A stretch of DNA of 64,000 bases. It comes from CAVZTX01 sp963778375. Its GTDB lineage: Bacteria; Chloroflexota; Ktedonobacteria; Ktedonobacterales; Ktedonobacteraceae. The number at the start of each line of letters is the position of its first letter. Within the stretch, counting starts at the first letter, position 1. The position numbers and the translations under genes were made by a program. Positions 56,321-64,000 of the stretch are shown piece by piece. The stretch lies in NCBI GenBank assembly GCA_963778375.1, contig CAVZTX010000017.1, forward strand, positions 50,710 through 114,709, written 5' to 3'. A model generated the notes under the pieces. That model did no database searches, was not told the origin of the DNA, and saw only the letters and a program-made list of their open reading frames with translations.

Positions 56321-56932
56321 TCCATCTTGATCCACAGGAAGATCAGCAGTAAATGTACACACCCCCTGCTCAAGACTCTCATAGCGATATTGTCCCCCAG
56401 AAGGAGTAACTGATAGGCAGGTATAGCGCTGCTGGGTGACCTTTACCTGCATCTGAGGAACCGCGATATACACCATATTGAGCGTAGCAGTAGAGCCAGG
56501 CGAGAGTGCCAGTCGTCGGATCGGCAGAGTATTGGTGAAAGGTGTAGCGGAGATATCAACGTCCAAACACCCCTGGAGCGAGGGAAGGGCCTCTCCTTGC
56601 TCGTTTGTCCAGGTTCCTTTCCCATCCGTGAGGAGATGCAGAGAGGAAGGCAAGCCAGGAAATAGATTCATATGCAGGGCACGCAGCCTCCACTGCCTAT
56701 CACAGTAGATCGTATAGTGGAGTCGAAACGGCCCCTGCTCCCACACGCCAAGAATCAAGCCATCCGCCAAAATGTCCTCCTTTTGATGGAGATGGAGATG
56801 TTCAAGTCCTGGTCCCTCCCAAGGTTGCCAGAGAATTCTGATGTTCCATGCTCGCGTCCTTTCCTTAAAAACGCTCAGGCCTGAAACTTTGAGGATGACT
56901 ACAAACACGGATGCGAGAAGCTCCGCTTTCAT
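56273..56932 (-). CDS. Putative glycolipid-binding domain protein
   Basis: 219 residues. After an N-terminal stretch of about 30 residues, the domain reads LWQPWEGPGLEHLHL, PFRLHYTIYCD, GCLDVDISATPFTNTLPIRR, YIAVPQMQVKVTQQRYTCLS and ADLPVDQDGLVLDYPKLFRR, the pattern of the PF06475 glycolipid-binding family (DUF1089). The real start may lie at or after M1, since family members often begin near the LWQPW segment. No signal peptide is convincing. Function of the family is poorly known. Confidence 0.85.
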   Translation of the reverse strand: MKAELLASVFVVILKVSGLSVFKERTRAWNIRILWQPWEGPGLEHLHLHQKEDILADGLILGVWEQGPFRLHYTIYCDRQWRLRALHMNLFPGLPSSLHLLTDGKGTWTNEQGEALPSLQGCLDVDISATPFTNTLPIRRLALSPGSTATLNMVYIAVPQMQVKVTQQRYTCLSVTPSGGQYRYESLEQGVCTFTADLPVDQDGLVLDYPKLFRRVGHI

Positions 56933-56980
56933 ACGCAGTCTCGTTATAGCAAAAACCTGTACAACTCGTCAAGGCACAGA

Positions 56981-57021
56981 AAAAGTGATACTGTTGTCGA
57001 GAACGCAACAGTATCACTTTT
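56981..57021. terminator. Strong hairpin at the distal end of the CRISPR array
   Basis: AAAAGTGATACTGTTG (56981-56996) and its exact inverse CAACAGTATCACTTTT (57006-57021) form a 16-bp stem with a nine-base loop. On the minus strand the stem ends in TTTTTC, as in an intrinsic terminator. It lies 11 bases beyond the last, degenerate CRISPR repeat and should end the pre-crRNA. Confidence 0.8.
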
Positions 57022-57032
57022 CAGCATCTCTA

Positions 57033-57328
57033 GAACGGGCCTCCCAAGCCATTTAGCCGCATTAGTATTGGCGCGTTGTCATCTCAGACAATGACGTTTC
57101 AATCCCGAATGGGCCTCCCAAGCCATTTAGCCGTCAATACCTATGCTGACATGCTCAGACAGTGCTCGAGTTTCAATCCCGAATGGGCCTCCCAAGCCAT
57201 TTAGCCTTGGAGACGTTGGATATTCCGACCAACAGCGACGTTTCAATCCCGAACGGGCCTCCCAAGCCATTTAGCCTCATCGCGAATGCAGGCATTCAGT
57301 GAGTTTCAATCCCGAACGGGCCTCCCAA
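57033..57328 (-). CRISPR. CRISPR array, leader-distal segment (left of the IS21 element)
   Basis: Repeat units lie at 57033-57058 (degenerate, lacks the GTTTCAATCCC part), 57096-57132, 57170-57206, 57240-57276 and 57303-57328 (first 26 bases of a repeat cut by the IS). Four spacers of 37, 37, 33 and 26 bases. On the transcribed minus strand the repeat ends in ATTGAAAC, the usual 8-base 5' handle of crRNAs in type I and III systems. The degenerate repeat at 57033 is the trailer end. Confidence 0.95.
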
Positions 57329-57425
57329 TTAATCGGTGTAAACTTAGACCAGAAATAACGGGAGGAATAGACCGACTCCTTCACAAGCCTTATCCTAGTG
57401 TTCATCATAGACACAAGGAGGGGCC

Positions 57426-58657
57426 ATGAAAAGGAGTGGCACCATTCACACGATACATGAATTATCGGCGCAAGGAAAGTCCATCCACGCCATTGCCCGG
57501 GAACTGGGCATAGCACGCAACACGGTTCGTCGGTACTTGCGAGGCAAGCCGGAAGCAGTGCCGCATCCCAAACGAAGTTCGCTTCTCGACCGCATAAAGC
57601 CCAAATCCAGAGGTGGATCCAGGAGGATCATTTGTACAACTGTGAAACCATGCTTGAGCGTCTACGCGAACAAGGCTATGCCGGCAATGGGACCATTCTC
57701 AGGGAGTATGTGCGTCCTTTTCGTCCGCGCAATGTCGGTCATCAGCCAGTGATGCGCTATGAAACCAAGCCTGGGGAACAGATGCAATATGACTGGGGCG
57801 AGGTCCATTACGAGCAGAAAGGGAAAGATCATAAGCTTTACGGCTTTACGGCTGTGCTTGGCTACTCGCGCATGCGCTTTGTCACCTTTGTCAAACGCTG
57901 TGACACTCCCACCATGATCCGGTGTATGATGGCAGCCTTTGAGTACTTTGGTGGTTTACCCAAAGCGGCACTCACCGATCGCATGAAAAGCGTTTTTCTG
58001 GAGATGGAAGACGACGTGCCCAAGTGGAACCCACTCTTTGCCGATTTTATGGCGTCAATCGGGGTGGCTCCACGAGTCTGTAAGCCTTTCAAACCCCAAA
58101 CCAAAGGCAAAGTTGAGCGCAGCGTGGGAGTTATCAAACATGGCTTCTGGCCTGGCGTTCGCTTCACTGATATTGATGATCTGAATATGCAAGCGAGTCG
58201 CTGGTGTGATCGACTCAATCAGAAACTCCATCGCACCACCCGCAAGGTCCCGATGGACCTGTGGGCAGAAGAAGGATTACGGCCGTTACCCAAAGATTAT
58301 GCCTGGGAACGTTTTGGTAGCGAGGACCGTCGCGTGAGCTGGGATGGCTTCATCTCCTATGATGGGGTGCTCTACGGTTTACCTTCGAACCCACCGGTGG
58401 CCGGTGCAGTGGTACTTGTCCGTGAGCACCACCGAGAACTGAGGATCTTTCACCAGGGAAGCCTGATTGCCACCCTGCAGAAGCAGCCTCGTTCGCAAGA
58501 GATTGTGATTTATCCCGATCAGTTTCGTGATGTGCCACCAGCGCCGTCGCTGCGTCACACCACAAAACCAGTAGGGCACCAGATTGAGGCCCCACTGGTC
58601 AGCATTCGGGATCTTTCTGAGTATGATCAACTCTTTGGGGTGGAGGTGGCTCAATGA
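57426..58657 (+). pseudogene. istA: IS21 transposase IstA, split by a frameshift
   Basis: The N-terminal helix-turn-helix (LSAQGKSIHAIARELGIARN) is in one frame. From about 57600 the protein continues in another frame (AQIQRWIQEDHLYNCETMLE) through the catalytic core with DWGEV, ALTDRMKSV and PQTKGKVERSV, where the DDE residues are present. One missing G near 57599 explains the break. Length when joined is about 410 residues, normal for IstA. Its stop overlaps the istB start by four bases. Confidence 0.88.
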
Positions 58658-59430
58658 ACGATTTACTCAACAGCCTGGGTCTCAGACATATAGAGAATGG
58701 ATTGGCAGATCTTTATGAGCAGGCTCGGATCCACAGTCTCACGTATGATGCCTTCTTACGACGCGTGCTGATGATGGAGGTAGAAGCCCGCAAGCTCGCT
58801 GCTGGGCACAAACGCCTCAAAGCAGCGAAACTGCCCACCCGAAAAACGCTTGAAGAGTTCGATTTCTCCTTTCAACCCTCGCTCAGTGAGCGGCAATTGT
58901 GGGAACTGGCAGAACTGTCTTTTGTCAAAACCAATCGCAATGTCGTCTTTTTGGGACCACCTGGGGTAGGGAAAACACACTTAGCGCTCAGCCTGGCTGT
59001 CAAGGCGTTGGAGGCGGATTACTCGGTCCTGTTCACGACGTTATCCAGTCTCGCCGAAGATGTGACAGGAGTACCTCATCCCAGTTTGAGGAGGCAGCGA
59101 CTTCGCCGCTACCTCGTCCCTCGTGTGCTGGTTATTGATGAAATCGGCTACACCAAACTCAGTGGGGATCAATCCAACGCCTTTTTTGATCTGGTACGTG
59201 ATCGCTATGAGAGGGGACCCATCATTCTGACTTCCAATACAAGCTTTTCCGAGTGGGGGTCTCTACTCAATGACGAGATTTTGGCAACGGCACTACTCGA
59301 TCGCCTCTTGCATCATGCCGAGGTCATTTCCATTAGTGGAAAGTCGTTTCGTATGAAAGACCGGATGCCCGCTGCTAAAAGTAAAGTTGCAGCGGCCCAA
59401 CAAGGGGAAGAAAGGCGAATCAATTCTTAG
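58654..59430 (+). CDS. istB: IS21 helper ATPase IstB
   Basis: 258 residues. AAA+ ATPase with Walker A LGPPGVGKTHLALSLAVKAL, Walker B VLVIDEIGYTKLSGDQSNAF, and an N-terminal helical domain (LRHIENGLADLYEQA). IstB remodels target DNA for IstA. It overlaps istA by four bases. It is intact, so the element may be mobile only if IstA is functional. Confidence 0.94.
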   Translation: MNDLLNSLGLRHIENGLADLYEQARIHSLTYDAFLRRVLMMEVEARKLAAGHKRLKAAKLPTRKTLEEFDFSFQPSLSERQLWELAELSFVKTNRNVVFLGPPGVGKTHLALSLAVKALEADYSVLFTTLSSLAEDVTGVPHPSLRRQRLRRYLVPRVLVIDEIGYTKLSGDQSNAFFDLVRDRYERGPIILTSNTSFSEWGSLLNDEILATALLDRLLHHAEVISISGKSFRMKDRMPAAKSKVAAAQQGEERRINS

Positions 59431-59496
59431 TGGTTATTGTCGGGTGGGTCAATTTGAAAACGTTAAAAATGGGTCATAAGTATGGCGCTATTGACA

Positions 59497-62400
59497 CCCA
59501 AGCCATTTAGCCCTTGTCGTAGTGAGCGTTCATGTCTGTGCATCCAGTTCGCCATTTTCGGTTTCAATCCCGAATGGGCCTCCCAAGCCATTTAGCCCTG
59601 AGGATCAGCATACTGGCAATATCCTATTATGTTGCAAGTTTCAATCCCGAACGGGCCTCCCAAGCCATTTAGCCCTTGGGTACCTAGGATTACCTCGCCA
59701 TCCACAACAGTGGTTTCAATCCCGAATGGGCCTCCCAAGCCATTTAGCCCAACGCATGACCATGACCAGTGACGAACAATCCATCCTGTTTCAATCCCGA
59801 ATGGGCCTCCCAAGCCATTTAGCCGCACAGAGCTGTCGTCCACTTCAATCGAGATGGCAGACTACGGTTTCAATCCCGAACGGGCCTCCCAAGCCATTTA
59901 GCCCTTGCACTTGGAAGTGGACTCAGTTTCACTGGCTTACAGTTTCAATCCCGAATGGGCCTCCCAAGCCATTTAGCCCACTGACGTTTAGTAGTGGCAG
60001 TACCAGCTGTTGATCGTTTCAATCCCGAACGGGCCTCCCAAGCCATTTAGCCTTCGATGGCAACTCGATGCGAACGAGTATCGCTAGTGTTTCAATCCCG
60101 AACGGGCCTCCCAAGCCATTTAGCCCTAGCAGTGGGCATCGATGTTCAGAATTCGACTGCTGTTTCAATCCCGAATGGGCCTCCCAAGCCATTTAGCCTG
60201 CAGCTAGGTTGCACCATGCGAGTCTGATGCTATCATGTTTCAATCCCGAACGGGCCTCCCAAGCCATTTAGCCTCATGCGATTAGCTGAAGATCACTAGT
60301 ACGAGACTACTAGTTTCAATCCCGAATGGGCCTCCCAAGCCATTTAGCCTAAGGCTGAGTACTACGACTGCATTACGGTTATCACGATGTTTCAATCCCG
60401 AACGGGCCTCCCAAGCCATTTAGCCATAGAGCAACTCATGCATTCATCGACAGTCTCATAGTGTTTCAATCCCGAATGGGCCTCCCAAGCCATTTAGCCC
60501 TAGCAATGCGATCAATAGCTGCGACATAATGCTATGCGTTTCAATCCCGAATGGGCCTCCCAAGCCATTTAGCCTATAGGATCAGATCATGAAGTCAGCC
60601 AATTTGGCAGTGTTTCAATCCCGAATGGGCCTCCCAAGCCATTTAGCCCATGACGGTCAATCTTGTACGTACGCAATCAGATGAGTTTCAATCCCGAATG
60701 GGCCTCCCAAGCCATTTAGCCTGCAAGCAGACTATGCTACAATGGCATCTGACATAGTTTCAATCCCGAATGGGCCTCCCAAGCCATTTAGCCCTGACGA
60801 TAGCTCGTCTAGCAATACGATCTATGCAGGTTTCAATCCCGAATGGGCCTCCCAAGCCATTTAGCCCAGTAGAGCTGCAACTATACATGCTGCAAGCATA
60901 GCTGGTTTCAATCCCGAATGGGCCTCCCAAGCCATTTAGCCGTATGGGCATATGGCTGCGTCAATGCATTATCGATCGTTTCAATCCCGAATGGGCCTCC
61001 CAAGCCATTTAGCCTCAGATGCAGCTATGCAGCCTCAAGCTGCGATCAGATCAGTTTCAATCCCGAATGGGCCTCCCAAGCCATTTAGCCTCGCAGACGT
61101 TACAGGTGCCAGTATCGTCGATATGCTGAGTTTCAATCCCGAAGGGCCTCCCAAGCCATTTAGCCTCAGGACAATTACTCACCTGATGGCATAGTTCCCA
61201 GTTTCAATCCCGAATGGGCCTCCCAAGCCATTTAGCCCAGCTAGCAGTGGCATCGGTACTGAGTGATTTACGGTTTCAATCCCGAATGGGCCTCCCAAGC
61301 CATTTAGCCTTAGATCATGACTCATCGCTACGATCTTAACCGATACTCGTTTCAATCCCGAACGGGCCTCCCAAGCCATTTAGCCCAGTTGATAGTAGTT
61401 GCTGACTCTATGAACGATCAGATGTTTCAATCCCGAACGGGCCTCCCAAGCCATTTAGCCGCAGTGAACTTTAGCCGTGCATTGCGGAACAGTCATAGTT
61501 TCAATCCCGAACGGGCCTCCCAAGCCATTTAGCCCAGGAGTCTCATGACTGGATCAGTTTCAATCCCGAACGGGCCTCCCAAGCCATTTAGCCGCGTGAT
61601 CTCAATGCGACTTATGACGTTTCAATCCCGAACGGGCCTCCCAAGCCATTTAGCCACAGTAATCAGCGTACTAGTCACATACTGGCAACAGTCAGTTTCA
61701 ATCCCGAACGGGCCTCCCAAGCCATTTAGCCTCGATGAACCTGTAGCAATAGCTGCAACTGAACGTGTTTCAATCCCGAACGGGCCTCCCAAGCCATTTA
61801 GCCGACTATCAGCCTGACAGATGTTGGCAACGATCAGTGTTTCAATCCCGAACGGGCCTCCCAAGCCATTTAGCCGACGCAAGCTGACTGCATCATGCAA
61901 GTGCTATAGTCCGAAGTTTCAATCCCGAACGGGCCTCCCAAGCCATTTAGCCTACGAGATCAAGTGTCATAAGCGGTATCAGTATCATCGTTTCAATCCC
62001 GAACGGGCCTCCCAAGCCATTTAGCCCAGAGCTAGTACTGATACTGAGCATTCGAGCAGTGTTTCAATCCCGAACGGGCCTCCCAAGCCATTTAGCCACT
62101 GAGAACGTCTGTCGCAGCTGGCTACGTTGCACGTTTCAATCCCGAACGGGCCTCCCAAGCCATTTAGCCTAAGCAATTGTAGACTCGCATCATAGACATC
62201 TATACGTTTCAATCCCGAACGGGCCTCCCAAGCCATTTAGCCTCTGATACTAGTTTGCGTATGATGCTCAGATATGCTATGTTTCAATCCCGAACGGGCC
62301 TCCCAAGCCATTTAGCCTATGACGATTACAGCTCGAATGACAGATCATGTCATGGTTTCAATCCCGAACGGGCCTCCCAAGCCATTTAGCCGTAGTCATG

Positions 62401-63308
62401 AGCTAGAGCTGATCATGCAATGTTTCAATCCCGAACGGGCCTCCCAAGCCATTTAGCCGTCAAATAGGATCGTCATCGGATACTAGGTTTCAATCCCGAA
62501 CGGGCCTCCCAAGCCATTTAGCCTAGCAATGATGAGCTAGCAATGGCAGCTATACATGAGTTTCAATCCCGAACGGGCCTCCCAAGCCATTTAGCCCGAA
62601 GCTGGATACGCTAGCTGCAAGCGTACTGTATGTGTTTCAATCCCGAACGGGCCTCCCAAGCCATTTAGCCTTGGATACGGTAATGCCAGTACATGCATGA
62701 CCAATGTTTCAATCCCGAACGGGCCTCCCAAGCCATTTAGCCTCACTGCATGTCGATCGCATGCGCAGATCGTGCATCGTTTCAATCCCGAACGGGCCTC
62801 CCAAGCCATTTAGCCCATGATCGCATATTGCAGCTGATGTCAACATGTTTCAATCCCGAACGGGCCTCCCAAGCCATTTAGCCATGTCATACTGACTGTC
62901 AGCAATTGTAGTTTCAATCCCGAACGGGCCTCCCAAGCCATTTAGCCTGATGCAAGTCAGACGCATTGGCAACTACTCATGCATGTTTCAATCCCGAACG
63001 GGCCTCCCAAGCCATTTAGCCCTAGAACTGGTACGCGTCGTAACGACAGATTCATGGTTTCAATCCCGAACGGGCCTCCCAAGCCATTTAGCCACGAGTG
63101 ATCCAGTGTATCACAGTCATGATACTTGCAGTTTCAATCCCGAACGGGCCTCCCAAGCCATTTAGCCCATGATGCTGTCAATCGTATCGCAGAATGATTG
63201 CGTTTCAATCCCGAACGGGCCTCCCAAGCCATTTAGCCCAAGGTCGTCAGCATGAATGCAGCAGATAGTAGGTTTCAATCCCGAACGGGCCTCCCAAGCC
63301 ATTTAGCC
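59497..63308 (-). CRISPR. CRISPR array, main leader-proximal segment
   Basis: By hand I count 52 complete repeats from 59561 to 63308, plus the end of the IS-split repeat at 59497-59512, with 52 spacers. Repeats are 37 bases; the unit at 61130-61165 has lost one base. In plus orientation they start GTTTCAATCCCGAA, then T or C, and end CCATTTAGCC. Transcribed from right to left, they end in the ATTGAAAC handle. Spacers are 22-48 bases, mostly 34-39. All repeats from 61349 to the leader carry C at position 15, while those to the left are a mix of T and C. No effector genes are in the window, so subtype is open (type I or III). Confidence 0.97.
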
Positions 63309-63499
63309 TGCTACCCCTCTAGTATAGCATGAGAAGCCAGTTTATGCAAGCGTTTTCGCGGATCTCTTTACAGAAGAGCTTTTTACTCACAACAATAAGG
63401 GCGAGAGCAGCCCTCATTTCGTCTGGACAGGCTTGTAGAGGCAGGCGCGGGTCTACGCTCAGACTCTTCATCGCTGAGACCCGCGTTCAATTGCTCAGA
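63309..63499 (-). promoter_or_regulatory. CRISPR leader with array promoter
   Basis: On the minus strand TTGCAT (63349-63344), 17 bases and TATACT (63326-63321) form a good promoter. Its start would fall about six bases before the first repeat (63308). An inverted repeat, GCGGGTCT (63447-63454) with AGACCCGC (63477-63484), follows the cas2 stop and may end the cas transcript. This places the leader between cas2 and the array. Confidence 0.75.
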
Positions 63500-63811
63500 T
63501 TACACGATATACAACGCATCTTCCTTCGGGAATGGCCCACCGACTGTTTCTACCCGACTCACACAGTTGGCACACATCGGGTAGAACCGCACACTATCCT
63601 CTTCGGCAACCAGGTGGTCAATCAGCTTTGATTGCAGCAAGATGCGTTCCCTTCGACTTAGAAAACATTCAAAGAGCGAGTACTGCGTCCACTTCCCAAA
63701 ACCCAACAGCACTTTGTGGATTTTCGTCCGCCTCTTGTCATCGGCAATATCGTACGCAACCACATAACAGGTAACCGAACTGCTCTTTTTGATTCTGGCT
63801 TTGGTTTTCAT
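63500..63811 (-). CDS. cas2: CRISPR-associated endoribonuclease/adaptation protein Cas2
   Basis: 103 residues from the ATG at 63811, with GGGGGAG five bases before it. Ferredoxin-like fold: YVVAYDIADDKRRTKIHKVL carries the conserved catalytic-site Asp, then KWTQYSLFECFLSRRE and a C-terminal DALYIV strand. Cas2 forms the central dimer of the Cas1-Cas2 spacer integrase. It lies just downstream of cas1 and points away from the array leader at 63309, with the array transcribed in the same direction. Confidence 0.95.
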   Translation of the reverse strand: MKTKARIKKSSSVTCYVVAYDIADDKRRTKIHKVLLGFGKWTQYSLFECFLSRRERILLQSKLIDHLVAEEDSVRFYPMCANCVSRVETVGGPFPKEDALYIV

Positions 63812-63821
63812 TGCTCCCCCA

Positions 63822-64000
63822 TCAATGCATAAGAAACGGCGGATATTCCTCCAGTTCGCCGGTAAGAAACTTCCCTGAAGCCTCCCTTGCAACTCAATAC
63901 ACCGTCGATAGGTCACTTTGTAGCCAAAGATGGGATGATTTACCTCTTCATTGAGCCGCTCCTCTAACTGGGTAAAAAACACCTTGCGCGGTTCATCCTT
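63822..64000 (-). pseudogene. cas1: Cas1 C-terminal end, cut by the window edge, with a frameshift
   Basis: The C-terminal part of Cas1 is seen: FFTQLEERLNEEVNHPIFG and KVTYRRCIELQGRL. The normal family ending KFLTGELEEYPPFLMH is in another frame and stops at 63822. One missing G in a run at 63873-63875 explains this. As sequenced, the frame instead runs on through the spacer region into cas2 in frame. Most of the gene lies outside the window. Confidence 0.85.

Larger units (their letters stand above)
57329..59496 (+). mobile_element. IS21-family element inserted in a CRISPR repeat
   Basis: The 2168-bp element is flanked by a 5-base duplication CCCAA (57324-57328 and 59497-59501), both copies from one CRISPR repeat. 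The ends are imperfect inverted repeats: the left begins TTAATCGGTGTAAACTTA, and the inverse of the right reads TGTCAATAGCGCCATACTTA. It carries istA and istB. The rest of the split repeat resumes at 59497-59512. Confidence 0.88.

Noticed and set aside
59522..62809. Open frames with repeated SIPNGPPKPF or LNGLGGPFGIET segments
   Set aside because: These are translations of the 37-base CRISPR repeat, not repeat proteins.

Overview
The window looks like a chromosomal segment of a soil Chloroflexota bacterium, most likely of the Ktedonobacteria (inference). The support is moderate GC, sugar-catabolic operons with paired ABC transporters, a PadR plus membrane-partner pair, STAND-type NTPases with HEAT or TPR repeats, and many decayed IS elements of several families (IS3, IS1182, ISAs1, IS630, IS21).

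1-22.9 kb is a carbohydrate region. A minus-strand operon (LacI regulator, enolase-superfamily dehydratase, GH31 alpha-xylosidase-like enzyme cut by the left edge) diverges from a plus-strand operon (CUT1 binding lipoprotein, two permeases, GH29 alpha-L-fucosidase). The two share a compact promoter region with two matching LacI-type operators. Next comes a minus-strand CUT2 transporter (binding protein, permease, double ATPase). It diverges from a nine-gene plus-strand run: GntR regulator, zinc dehydrogenase, tagaturonate-epimerase-like protein, SDR, L-fuconate dehydratase, mutarotase, SDR, aldo/keto reductase and lactonase. Together these fit oxidative, non-phosphorylative use of L-fucose, and perhaps L-galactose, released from plant glycans.

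22.9-29.5 kb holds an IS3 remnant, a PadR regulator with its membrane partner, lgt, a ccdA-like scrap, an IS1182 transposase with two in-frame TAG codons, and an AlbA_2-family gene broken by a 74-bp MITE-like insertion. 29.5-43 kb has a GH99-like lipoprotein, an AcuI-type reductase, a BNR sialidase-like protein, a roughly 1790-residue membrane-anchored NACHT-HEAT protein, an ISAs1 remnant and a GT-C membrane glycosyltransferase. 43-48.8 kb carries an NB-ARC/TPR protein with a frameshift, its decayed tandem paralogue and an IS630 remnant.

48.9-56.9 kb is housekeeping: aat, ctaG-like, glycerate kinase, rnpB, and selD-rnc-rpoN. selD contains an in-frame UGA at the position expected for selenocysteine, and rpoN carries a zinc-ribbon-like insert. 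A UPF0175 antitoxin gene with a truncated toxin partner follows.

57.0-63.3 kb is a large CRISPR array: 57 repeat units counting one degenerate and one split unit, and 56 spacers. An IS21 element sits inside one repeat. The array is read right to left from a promoter six bases outside the first repeat, and cas2 and the end of cas1 lie at the right edge on the same strand. The most unusual feature of the window is the spacers: they avoid identical neighbouring bases and are rich in self-complementary tetramers, especially on the leader side.

Single-base frameshifts recur in otherwise well-conserved genes (near 10102, 15847, 17030, 44452, 57599 and 63874). They may be real decay or assembly error; raw reads would settle this.
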